From: Diploptera punctata
Taxonomy: Eukaryota > Arthropoda > Insecta > Blattodea > Blaberidae
Direction of reading: 5' to 3'
Length of the DNA: 64,000 nt
NCBI GenBank assembly: GCA_030220185.1
Contig: JASPKZ010007294.1
Location: 733,001 to 797,000, forward strand
Shown in pieces: positions 36,006-46,281 of the stretch. The translations under genes and the position numbers were made by a program. Under the pieces are notes generated by a model, which made no database searches, was not told the origin of the DNA, and saw nothing but the letters and a program-made list of their open reading frames with translations. The number at the start of each line of letters is the position of its first letter. The stretch's first letter is position 1.

Positions 36006-36707
36006 CAGCATTAAGGAAAAACGAGGAAGACGAAGAAAACTTTTAGTGAAAGGAGAGAACGAAGGCATGGACTGTCTCTCCACATAAAATTACTTATGCT
36101 ACTCAAAAGTGTCTACAGAAGACTGGAAAAAGGACATCTGCTGAAATAGTGAAGCTCTCCACAAATATATCACCACGAAGATTAAAAAAGATGAAGAGGG
36201 CAATGGAGCCGTGATCTAATCAGACTTTGAAACCCTACACTTCAGAAGAAGCTATGGCGCTTATTGTTGATTTAGAGTTAGGAAAATATGAGTATATTCA
36301 TATTCAGGCTACAGCAAATGCAAGAGGTGCCAACCTATATACACTATATAAGTACATAAGTAAATAAATAGTGCTATCCTGATAACAGAGAGCGGAGCTG
36401 AGGTTCCTTTTAGACCATAACAGTACAACGATTAGTGCTTGTACAAGATGAGGTATTAGAACGTATTCCTGATTAAGTGACATAAATATTATTTATATAT
36501 GGGGAAATGATCTAGTTTCGTGAAACTATATATAATAGGACAGCAATTGGAAATTTTATGAAATTTCAACCTCCTGTAAGGGGTGATGTTTTCAAACAAA
36601 AGTAATGAGAGTTTCTATACATGCAGAAAATGCAATGGTTAACAAATGTATGAAGTTTCGTAAAAATATGTATAATAGGAGCGATGTTATTAATTTTGTC
36701 CAGCTAG
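36006..36707 (+). pseudogene. Second Transib remnant (transposase N-terminal half plus right-end sequence)
   Basis: Frames read KTKKTFSERRERR, then ITYATQKCLQKTGKRTSAEI, NISPRRLKKMKRAMEP-stop, PYTSEEAMALIVDLELGKYE, and in another frame ITESGAEVP followed by RLVLVQDEVLERIPD. This is the region between the KRRR stretch and the catalytic core of Transib transposases; the first Transib here has only a ruin of it. The C-terminal two thirds are absent. At 36687-36707, AATTTTGTCCAGCTAGAT equals the inner part of the first element's right TIR, but the outer heptamer is gone. The two copies are related but not identical. Confidence 0.72.
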
Positions 36708-37385
36708 ATCATGCATTTTTCCGTATGTGCGTGGGCTGGAAATTTGCTCTTCTGGGATTAAGTATGGATTTTAGTTTATGTCTCTTTTGGATTTTACAAA
36801 TGCAAATCAATATTCTTATAGAAAATAAATTCCAGTGGCGTGTATTCAACCCCAGCTACCCCAAAATTCCTGGGGTATTAGTATATTAATAATTTCGGAT
36901 TAAATTAAAATAATATATTTGCCAAATTTCATTAAAATCAATTACGCGTGAACATCAAAATTCAAAATTCCGGCCGCGCCAGCAGACTATAGTATTCGGT
37001 TTGACGGAGCCTACTGTGTCACATTATCTCCATAGAGGAACACATAGAGTGTTTCTTCTATGTTATCTCCACCAACTACAGGTATTTCGCTGCAGATGAA
37101 CTAGCAAAACACACTAAATGAATCTGCCTGCTAAGTCCAGCGATAACCTGCTAGACGAAGTTTGTGTCTTATTCCGTCGATTTTTATTTAACACCAGCTA
37201 ACTGATCCCAGAAACGACACAACTCGAATAAGTATACACAAGGTCGAATGACCTTTCGACTTATTGCATCATGAAACATTTATTTGACGATGAAACGTGA
37301 TTGGCTGATTTGGAAAGTGCCAATTCATTAATAATATAATTTTTAGGAATAACATTTTTTAAATTTATAATATTTAAATTCTTCT
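36708..37385. other. No gene seen
   Basis: AT-rich with a short GC-rich patch near 36970-37020. No coding or repeat end was recognised. Confidence 0.5.
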
Positions 37386-38395
37386 TCTTCTACTACAAGG
37401 TTTAGGCTATGCAGCCTGTTCCGGCGAAGTTAAAATTCGAGTCCATCTTCTACGTGGTCGGCCAACATCTCTTGTTCCTCTGGGATTATACAGGAAGGTT
37501 CTTTTTGGTATTCTTTCGTTGTTCATTCTCATTAAGTGTTCTGTCCATTTCTTATTATTTTCGCTGATTTTATCTTCAATTTTATATATATTTAATTCTT
37601 CTCGTATAGTTTCATTCCTTATTCTATCCGCTCTTGTGCATCCTTTCACATTACGTAAAAACAGCATTTCCGCAGTCTGTATCCTGCTTTTATCCCTTGA
37701 TTTCATTATCCAATTTTCACTTCCATACAACAACAAAGGAACAGCCATTGTTTTATATAATTTAAGTTTCGTATCTTTCCTTGTTTTCCGACCTAAGGTT
37801 CTTTTTATGGTTCCACAAATAGCCTGAAATTTATTTACTTTATTTTCTATATCTTTATTTTCTCTATAAGTTATATCACATCCTAAATATTGGAAATGTG
37901 ATACTTGTTCTATTATTTTGTTATCCAGTACAATTTTTGATCTAATTCTATATTTACCAATAAATACCATTACTTTTGACTTATTTATTGATATTTTACA
38001 ATTATATCTATTGGCTATTAATTTAAATTTATATGCTAACATTTGGAGCTCATTTTCAAATTCTGCTAAAAGTACAACATCGTCAACGAATAATAAAGCA
38101 TTTATTTTATCTTTATTATCAATTCATATTCCTTCATTAGCTAAAACCTTCTTCCATTCTTTTAGGATATCGTCCATATAAATATTAAATAATATAGATG
38201 AGAGTGAACATCTTTGTCGTACTCCTTGGTTTATTTGAAAAAAAATTCTTATTTTTTTCAACTGAGAGTCAATACAAATATTTGTTCCTTAGTACAAGCT
38301 CTTTACAGTGTCTATAATCTGAATAGGGAGGCCTTTTTCTTTTAAGATATTCCACAATATTTCCCTGTTTACTCCACCAAATGCTTTAATATTTA
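37386..38395 (-). pseudogene. LINE reverse transcriptase, 5'-truncated
   Basis: On the minus strand, KAFGGVNREILWNILKEKGL and INQGVRQRCSLSSILFNIYM lead to LLFVDDVVLLAE, an RT active site of the form F-V-D-D. An open 211-residue frame (38042-37407) follows: NCKISINKSKVMVF, VSHFQYLGCDITYREN, YKTMAVPLLLYGSENW, RNVKGCTRADRIRNETIREE and the tail GTRDVGRPRRRWTRI. The last 700 bases are fully open, but upstream stops (TGA and TAG near 38125 and 38297) break it. The 5' end is cut near 38395, before the palm domain starts. Confidence 0.88.
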
Positions 38396-39462
38396 ATTTA
38401 TGTTAGTTATTTTTTTACAATTTACAAAAAAGTATCTGTTAATTTAAGAAGCTTTATGTATATTATATATCTGAATAACAACAATTGAATGATTACGAAC
38501 GTGTATATATCATTTATGGAAAGCGACAGTTGAATTTAATATCGATATTGAGTTCGTTCAAATGAGTTATTAATGATTTAAAATGTTACTGATGAATGTG
38601 ATTTGTCAATTTAGAAAGAATGAATGTAAGGGACTGTATAATGCATAATTTACATACTAAATCATTTTCGTGCAGACTTTTCAACGAGAAAAACTACCTC
38701 GTACAGCAAGGTAGGCTAACTCAGATTTACCGAATAAAAAAATAAAATAAGAAGCAGTACACTTTTATATACTACAAGTCATATTTTCTTCATACAACTG
38801 GGGTAGAGCTGCTCTGACCACCGCACATAACTGATAAATTCCTTTCAAACAAATTGGACATGACATAATTAGCATTGGCATAATGGTTATTTAGCATCGC
38901 TGACTTCGTTAAGATGTCTTGGATTTGCAGTTTACTATACCTGTTTTTCGTAGGTCTATCTATAGGCCTACATCGTAATCTGATGCTCTCGAATTTAGTT
39001 TGCTTTCCACTTCTGCAGCAAGGAACATGTTGAGTGATCACCCATTTAATAGTCTGACAATATCTATAACCATGTCGTTATCGTTATATAAAATTCATAT
39101 CATTCTTGTTTTTTTATTGCGCGAGTACCTTTAAGCTTGGTTGGACAAATACTCTCTCCCTTTCTATTTTTTTTCCTCCCATGTGGCAACCATGGTAGTG
39201 GTTCTTATTGGGAATTACACGGTCATATGCCATATACAACTTAAGGTTTTATTTAGTATTCTTACTTTAAACTTCGGAGATTTGGATTTATATTTTATGA
39301 TTTTGCAAAGAGATCTTATATAAATGTGTTACAGCTATTTTTTATATATTTCAATTAATATAACTTCAATCTAGGACAATAATAGACCCTATATATTAAT
39401 TGTATATTTATGATATAGGCCTATATAGGCCTTATATAGGCATGTATAAAAATCTTACCTTA
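38396..39462. other. No gene recognised
   Basis: Contains an 83-residue minus-strand frame (39041-38790, SNLFERNLSVMCGGQSSSTP near its end) that I do not recognise. The rest is AT-rich, with a TATAGGCCTATATAGGCC stretch at about 39413. Confidence 0.45.
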
Positions 39463-39464
39463 TA

Positions 39465-39945
39465 CACTGCTCAAAAAAATTAGGGGATATTGTAGAATTA
39501 CCTATTAAGACTATGTTTTTTGGAATAGTATTAGATGCAATCACTTTCTATTATTCAAGGATAATGTAAACAAGAGTTTGAAGTTGTTACGTAACCTCGG
39601 TACCACACCAGAGGGCAGTGTCTGTACTGTTGATGTGAAAGGGTGGTGTGGAGGTGAATGTTTTGTTGCTGTTTTTAAATCCAGTCCAGTTTTCAGTTAG
39701 TGAATGACTTGCCTTAGGGACAGTAATGCCTCGACAACGTGATTTACCTGAACCAATGGCTTGGAGGGTCATAGGAAGGATGGAAGCTGGACAGACACAA
39801 CAAGAGGTGGCACAAGCCATTGGGGTGTCTCAAAGCGTGATTTCCAGACTTTGGAATCGTTTTCAAAGAACAGACACTGTTCACAGAAGAGCCGGACAAG
39901 TCGACCACGGGCAACAACAGCAAGGGATGACCGTTATCTCATGCT
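39465..39945 (+). pseudogene. Tc1-like transposon, 5' end with transposase DNA-binding domain
   Basis: It begins after a TA (39463-39464) with CACTGCTCAAAAAAATTAGG, a Tc1-type terminal repeat start. ATG at 39726 opens MPRQRDLPEPMAWRVIGRME, then AGQTQQEVAQAIGVSQSVIS, then RLWNRFQRTDTVHRR. This is the paired HTH N-terminus of Tc1/mariner transposases, with SRLWNR as the recognition helix. A frameshift after AGQ moves the next motif (SRPRATTARDDRYLML) into another frame. The DDE catalytic domain and the 3' terminal repeat are missing. Confidence 0.88.
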
Positions 39946-40085
39946 AATTTTGGTATGGATTTTGTTGGTCTACGTTCAAAACTCGCGCTTATTTCGTCTA
40001 AATTTTACTCTCTTAAAATTGTACGTTTCTCCGTCATCCTCATTAAATGATAATTTCTTCAGTGGTGGAAAAGATGATGATGATG

Positions 40086-40345
<260 letters not shown>

Positions 40346-40349
<4 letters not shown>

Positions 40350-40619
40350 AATAAATTATATCAGCATTAAGTTAAATAACTTCACAAAAATAACAAGAGT
40401 AATAAACTATGTATTTAAATAACAAACAAAGTTAAAGAAAACAACAATTAAAATATAAATATTACCTTGGCGACTCATACTCTTCTACGAGACTATGAAA
40501 GTACCGCGACTTTATATATGTTTTAAGCGCGGTTGTGTAGGAGCAAAGCCGGCTGTGGCACACCAACTACGCACAGGCAAAACGCCGTGTGCCCGTTAGG
40601 TTATAAATGAAGAACACTG

Positions 40620-40670
<51 letters not shown>

Positions 40671-40727
40671 CTAGAACATTTTCTTAACAATTAGTTACTC
40701 TTATATCATGTTTTAACAACTTGAGTG
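40346..40727. other. No gene seen; TA and GA microsatellites
   Basis: A TATATA run followed by a GAGAGA run at about 40619-40671. Otherwise AT-rich and unassigned. Confidence 0.5.
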
Positions 40728-40815
40728 AACGAGTAGTTGGACTACTGGTAGGTTATCATATTCGCCTCAGGATAGAGGTTCCTAGGTTAAAACCCGACTG
40801 GATCAATTAAATGTA
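40728..40815 (+). repeat. tRNA-like SINE head (tentative)
   Basis: GTAGTTGGACTACTGGTAGG followed about 40 nt later by CTAGGTTAAAACCCGACTGG, an imperfect A/B box pair at tRNA-like spacing. It is too diverged for a functional tRNA. Confidence 0.4.
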
Positions 40816-41334
40816 TTGGCGTAAAAATCCTACATAGCCTATATATATATATATATATATGTTCCTTTGAAATTGAAAAAAAAAAAAGTAATGGGTCCTG
40901 TGTCCAGCACATAGAAATCCTGGAGCGTGAAATAAAAACCCTCTGAAGAAAATTTTATTGGCCTTTCATTGTAAAATTTAAATTTCGACGCTTAATGAAC
41001 TGAATTATTAAGAAGAGTCGTTAAATAAACGAACATTCAATTTTATAACTAGAATTACTTAGATATCACACACACACACATAATAAAGTTTTTGATAAGA
41101 GAGACAACATGCAAACTCAAAATATTGTACGATTTTTTTAGCCAGACGCTTTTGTTTGCAACAAGATTCGGAAAATTCCCTAGTAAGAGGTTTCGAGGAT
41201 ATGCAGTACTATAAACACAGATCGAGGCATAATAGGTATGAACTAAGACCACTAATACGAGAATACACAACGCGTTTTTCACCTTACAAGCATGTAACTC
41301 AACTGTCTCGCCAGGCGGTTAAGTTTCAATATGT

Positions 41335-41831
41335 CGGCGGCGCGAGTTTATGACTCGCATTGAATTGAGGCGTGCAGTTGCTAAGCCGCGTGACGCGGAG
41401 TGAGAAGTCAGCGATCGCATCCGCTTCTCCCGCTAGCCCGTCCATAGGTCGGAAGACCTTCTCCGTATATATTTTACCAGTTTCCATAATGTTTAATAAA
41501 TCTTCCTGTCGCCATTTAATCTTCTTCATTCCCTCTCTCAACTTTCTACTCTTCATCGACCAATCCTTTTCCCCTCATACTGCTTAAAACACCATCATTC
41601 CATGTTATTTTTGACCGCCCTCTTATTCTTCTACCAGGTGCAACCATTCTAGTATTTTTCTCCGGAATCTATCTTCTGCCATTCGTTTAACATTACCATA
41701 ACGTTTAGTTCTTTATGAAATCTACGTACAATAGGCCTAATTGAAGTTTGAACATTCATATTTAATTTAATTACACTGTTGCTGATTTTTGTCCCTTCTC
41801 GAAATCCCAGCTGAACGTCATAAAAATTCAA
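41335..41831 (-). pseudogene. LINE 3' coding fragment
   Basis: The minus strand starts FYDVQLGFREGTKISNSVIK (an RT motif also found upstream of the palm in LINEs), then jumps to a C-terminal segment with MAEDRFRRKILEWLHL, RIRGRSKITWNDGV and an EEWR-like ending. It is degraded by frameshifts and lacks the catalytic core. The GC-rich end at 41335-41440 is unassigned. Confidence 0.6.
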
Positions 41832-41875
41832 TTTCTGTATAATTTAATTTACTTATTATTCTTGAATTTACAGAG

Positions 41876-41998
<123 letters not shown>

Positions 41999-42077
41999 TT
42001 CATTTGTATTGGGATATGTCTAAATAGAACAATAGGGTGCATGTAGGCAACAGTTTTCAGATCCATTTGAAATTCAA

Positions 42078-42845
42078 AATGGGTTTTAGCAACGTGAAAC
42101 ACTATCTCCTATACTATTCAATTTTGTTATAGAACATTCCATCAAATCGTTCGAGGACCAAGAAAGCTTACAACTCAATGGTGTTAATAACATGGTAATT
42201 TATGCTGATGATATGATATTAAACGATAGCGAGGAGATGCTGAAGGGAACTGGAAGTAACAATAGTAAAACTAAATACATGTTCACACATAGAAATGCAT
42301 TATATAATATTGAAATGGACAGCAGATGACAAATGAGGGGAATTTTGAAGAAGTGGATGAATTAAAATACATAGGAACAATAATTACATACAGGAATGAT
42401 ATATACAAATAAATTAAAGAGAGGTTGAATTCTGGAAATGCATGCTGTTATGAATTATTGGGACATTTGTTACAAATTCTCTTAAAAAACATGAAACTGA
42501 AAAAAAATATAAAACTGTTACTCTCCCAGTTTTATTATATGGATGCGAAACATAGGGTTAAGGAGAAAATATTACGAATATTCGAAAATAAAGTTCTTAG
42601 GAAAGTATTTGGACCAAAGAGAGACGAACAGACTGGCGAATTGAGAAGACTTCGTAACAATGAGCTATATGAACATTATGGAAAACCTGATATTAAAAGA
42701 AGAGTTAAGTCTCGTAGATTGCGATGAGACGACATATGGCACGAATGGGAAATGAAATAGAGGCATGGACACTTCTTTACTGGGAATAATTAAAAACTTT
42801 AAGTCATGATATGGACGTATGGAGCATGGCCTTGAACCTATATAT
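42078..42845 (+). pseudogene. RTE-like LINE copy 2 (RT fragment)
   Basis: Plus-strand frames match copy 1: ETLSPILFNFVIEHSIKSFE, LQLNGVNNMVIYADDMIL (YADD kept), NSKTKYMFTHRNALYN, then after frame breaks NSGNACCYELL, LRIFENKVLRKVFGPKRDEQ and ELRRLRNNELYEHYGKPDI. It is truncated at both ends and contains stops and small deletions. Confidence 0.88.
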
Positions 42846-43042
42846 ATATTTGGATTAGTAATAAATCAGAATAAAAAAATATAACACCGTAAAATTAATA
42901 TCCGTAAGATACCATATCCCTTAACTTTGTTAAAATAATTCAGAAAGACCTACAATTTTAAACAAACTTCAACGAAGTCAAGGAATACTATATCTTTAAT
43001 TAATTTTATATTTTAACATTTACGTTATTTAACTTCAATTTT

Positions 43043-43205
43043 GTACACCGTTGTGGTCTTGGCGGTAGCGTCGCTATCTCTTACACAGTGTGTTCGATAC
43101 CCGCCAGGACAAGTTTCCTGAGTGATATATTTTTTCTGGGATCTTACTCATCTTTAAGACAAATGTCAGGAAACTTTAAGGCCCAAACGGTGATGAAGAA
43201 AATGA
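43043..43205 (+). repeat. SINE family A relative, 5' part
   Basis: GTACACCGTTGTGGTCTTGG, then GTGTTCGATACCCGCCAGGA (B box), GACAAGTTTCCTGAG and ACAAATGTCAGGAAACTTTA. It shares GACAAGTTTCCTGAG with the minus copy at 6948, against TTTTTCTGGGTGAG in the full-length copies, so at least two subfamilies exist. It ends at GATGAAGAAAATGA. Confidence 0.8.
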
Positions 43206-43926
43206 TTTTTTTTGGAATTGTGCCCTGTCTAGCGTTGTAGTATACCGATGGATTACCAAATAATAATTGAAGTCATATTGAAATCTTTGACAATTCTTTA
43301 CAACATGTGACGCAACTTTTTTTAAATTCCTTCATAAACTCCTGTCAAATTTGATTCCTAGGATTCCATTTTGCAAATTATTTCCCACCATTTACATTGA
43401 TTTTTGCATTTTTCTAACGATTATTTCAGTATATTTTCCTATGATATTTAACTACATACGTAGCATGAAGACGTGGTAGCCATATTGATTTTAACGAATA
43501 TTCTAAGCAAAAGGAAAATCGTGTTCTAGTGTATCCAACACAGGGTATTAACTGTACACATATACTTCAGAATGTCAGAACTTACTGCTGTATCTATTTT
43601 TTGGGCGTGGCATTTTTTCACAGGTTAGAGTGCTTAAATTGCGTTAGGTTAGCTTTTAGGCACAGGTTACAGTGAAAATGTGTTAGGTTAGCTTTTAGGT
43701 TCGTTAAATATCCTGTAGGCCTGAACCCCTTCGCGTTTGTTGGTGCGTGCGTATGGTGTATGATTGGAACTTAGAAAAATGTTTCGCGTCACATGTAAAG
43801 AATTTCCAAATCTTTAAATCAATACTAATTTTTTCTTCAGGATCAGTGTTAGGAAATGTCTCGTCTCATTTCCTGACCAGTATATTTCTATGCTACTGCT
43901 ACTATTCCTATTATGACTATTAATTA

Positions 43927-43961
<35 letters not shown>

Positions 43962-44349
43962 TGCTATCTAGCAAATCAAATATTTTTAACGAACATTGAT
44001 TAATTAACTAAGTTATTATATACAAAATATTGAAGAAAATAAAGGAGACAAGTTTTTTGTTGGAATAATCTCATACGACATCAAATATTTGTTAAATAAA
44101 TATATAGCTTCCGGTTAGACTTGGTACTTTTTCAGGTGTCAGGTCCCACTTGAAGAAAATAAAACTAAATAGGAGGAAAATAATTGAATACTCCTTTCCA
44201 CCAAACTGACTGTGTCCGCAAATGCTTGTGAGTATTTGTGTGTTTTTTTATTATAAGTTATCAACATGGCCCATTACATACATAATATTGTATGCTTTGC
44301 TTTCTGTCACTGTATTATAATTTTATTTCCTACTAACAATAAAAATTAC
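43206..44349. other. No gene seen
   Basis: AT-rich. Contains two close copies of GTTAGGTTAGCTTTTAGG near 43645 and 43688, and a TTA microsatellite at 43925-43961. Confidence 0.5.
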
Positions 44350-44530
44350 ATGGAGCGTCAGGTCTTGAAGGTCCTTGGTCTTTCTGCCGCCTATTGGCCT
44401 CACATCCATCTTGAGTAATTTGGAGAGGTGTCTTGATCATGTACGTACTCTTTTGATCACTTAAGGGCATAGAGAGCGTCCTTGAATGATAAAGCTGATT
44501 ATTTGGATTCCACGCTGATGGCGGCATGTA
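44350..44530 (-). repeat. Diverged SINE family B 3' part (tentative)
   Basis: AAGGTCCTTGGTCTTTCTGC and GGCCTCACATCCATC resemble the 3' region of the SINE-B copy at 50262 (AAGGTCCTTGGCCTACCAGC, GGTCTCACATCCACATG). The head is not recognisable. Confidence 0.45.
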
Positions 44531-45104
44531 ATGTTTATTTTTTTTACATGGATTTGTAGTTCATGCCCACGTAAAGGAAGCTATTTTGAAGAAGCTAGAA
44601 GAGTTGAAGAATTAACTCGATAGAACAATAATGACGCTCTTGAGGGAGGACAAGTGAAATCTAGTAGGGAACCAGTTAAATAAATAACAAGTTTATATGT
44701 GAAACAAACTAGTGACTAGATATTTTATTCACAAGTAAATTTATAAATGAAACTTGTTCATTCGCGGTTGAATCAAAAGTTCACTATCCGCATAACCGTT
44801 AAATATTTAGATTTATATAGTTTCTTAAATTACTTGATTTATTGATATTTTACCTATCTAAAATATTTGAAACTTCGGCCTGTATATCAAACTGACTCAA
44901 CCCATTCAGAGAGAGTCCGAAAAATTACCTAACGTGCGTCCTACCGCCATTATTTCACCAGAAGCAATGTCTTATAATACCTTAGAAAAGCTATTCCTTC
45001 TCTCGATAGTCACATGACTAAAATATAATTTCTGATTGGCTAATATATTAATATAAAATTATAAATACGATTGGATAATTAGAAATCTAAGAACACAATC
45101 AATT
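44531..45104. other. No gene seen
   Basis: AT-rich and unassigned. Confidence 0.5.
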
Positions 45105-46150
45105 TCATCGTCATCATCATGTCACGAATTAGGCCTTTATAGACCTTTCTCGGCCTCATCCAAAGTATTTTAAGAGGTATTTTGGGACTATATTGCATCA
45201 TCATTTTTGGATTCTTGAATTATTCATGTCCCGCGCCGTAGCCGAGCGGTTAAGGTAGGAAGCCTTGGCACAGAGCTACGGGACTTGCGCTGGTTCGGGT
45301 CTCCATGGGGGAAGAAATTTTCTCATGGTATTTCGGCCAGTATGGGACCGGTGCCCACTCAGGCAATTGGGTAGCTACAATAAGTAGCGGCTCCAGGTTG
45401 AGGAACCAGCTATAACGACTGGGGGACTCGACATGCTAACCACATGTCACCCCTACACTGGCTGTTGATCATCTACCTCTGTGATTGACACATGTGGATG
45501 TGAAGGGCCAGCAGCCGGCTGGTAAAAGGGCAACCGCTGAAAAGTGGAAAGACCCTTATTCGAATCGGAATTATTCATTCCTTTTACATGGTCCAGCCAG
45601 TTTAATATATATCTATTGTGTTTTTCTTCTACTGATTCTACTTCTAATTGTTCTAAAATGTCTTCATTCTTTTTTCGAACTGAAAGAATGTATCCTGCTG
45701 TCCTCCCGAGGAATTTCATTTCCGTTGCTTTGATTCTGTTTCTGTCTCTTTTTCTTCATGTCCAAATCTCACTTCCGTATAAAATGGAGGGCAATTCCAA
45801 AGTATTATGTATTTTTATTCTTGTGGATTTTTATACTAATTTAGCCTTTAATGTATAACTTATTATTATTCTTAAGATTTGTGTAAATTTGGCGATTTTC
45901 TTTTTCACATCTTTTTCATTTTTATTATATAATTCACAACCTAAATAGTTGAAATTTTGTACTTATTCTAGGATTGGTTATTGTGTAATATCGTACTTCA
46001 GATTGGATCTTCTCTTAAGAATGCCATTACTTTTCATTTTTTGTACTGATATTCCCATTCCAAATTTTTTAAATATATTATTTCGTGTATACAATTTGTA
46101 AGTTATTCTCTGAATTTGAAATTATAACTTGATCATCACTAATCAATTGA
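45105..46150 (-). pseudogene. LINE RT C-terminal remnant interrupted by a SINE
   Basis: The minus strand from 46150 reads ITYKLYTRNNIFKKFGMGIS, then VQNFNYLGCELYNKNEKDVK, HNTLELPSILYGSEIWT, IKATEMKFLGRTAGY and NRYILNWLDHVKGMNNS. It is then broken by the SINE at 45228-45568 and resumes RIQKMMMQYSPKIPLKILW, ending in ATG-rich tail codons near 45105. The SYLG-, LYGSEIW- and WLDHV-type motifs mark the downstream half of a LINE RT protein. Stops are present. Confidence 0.85.
45228..45568 (+). repeat. tRNA-derived SINE (family B), full length, with target duplication
   Basis: 341 bp. The head GTCCCGCGCCGTAGCCGAGC continues GGTTAAGG (A box) and GCTGGTTCGGGTCTCC (B box). The body has GGTATTTCGGCCAGTATGGG, TAGCGGCTCCAGG and GTCACCCCTACACTGG; the 3' part has GTGGATGTGAAGGGCCAGCA and GGTAAAAGGGCAACCGCTGA. 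It is flanked by GAATTATTCAT at 45217-45227 and 45569-45579. Removing it restores LINE coding sequence. Confidence 0.95.
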
Positions 46151-46281
46151 AGTATTATAATTAAATAATCTGTTAAATATTTTCAAATAGGTTTACAACT
46201 GTTTTTTCGAGAAAATTTTAAAAACTTAAGAAATTAACAACAATATACAGAAAAAATATCTTGACTATATAAAAAATATTA

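Noticed and set aside
38790..39041. 83-residue minus-strand gene
   Set aside because: No recognised motif or splice context; kept only as a note in the unassigned stretch.
43630..43720. Interstitial insect telomere (TTAGG)n
   Set aside because: Only isolated TTAGG copies within GTTAGGTTAGCTTTTAGG, with no tandem run.
45228..45320. tRNA gene
   Set aside because: The A and B boxes are present, but it heads a 341 bp SINE with a target duplication, and the cloverleaf stems are not maintained.
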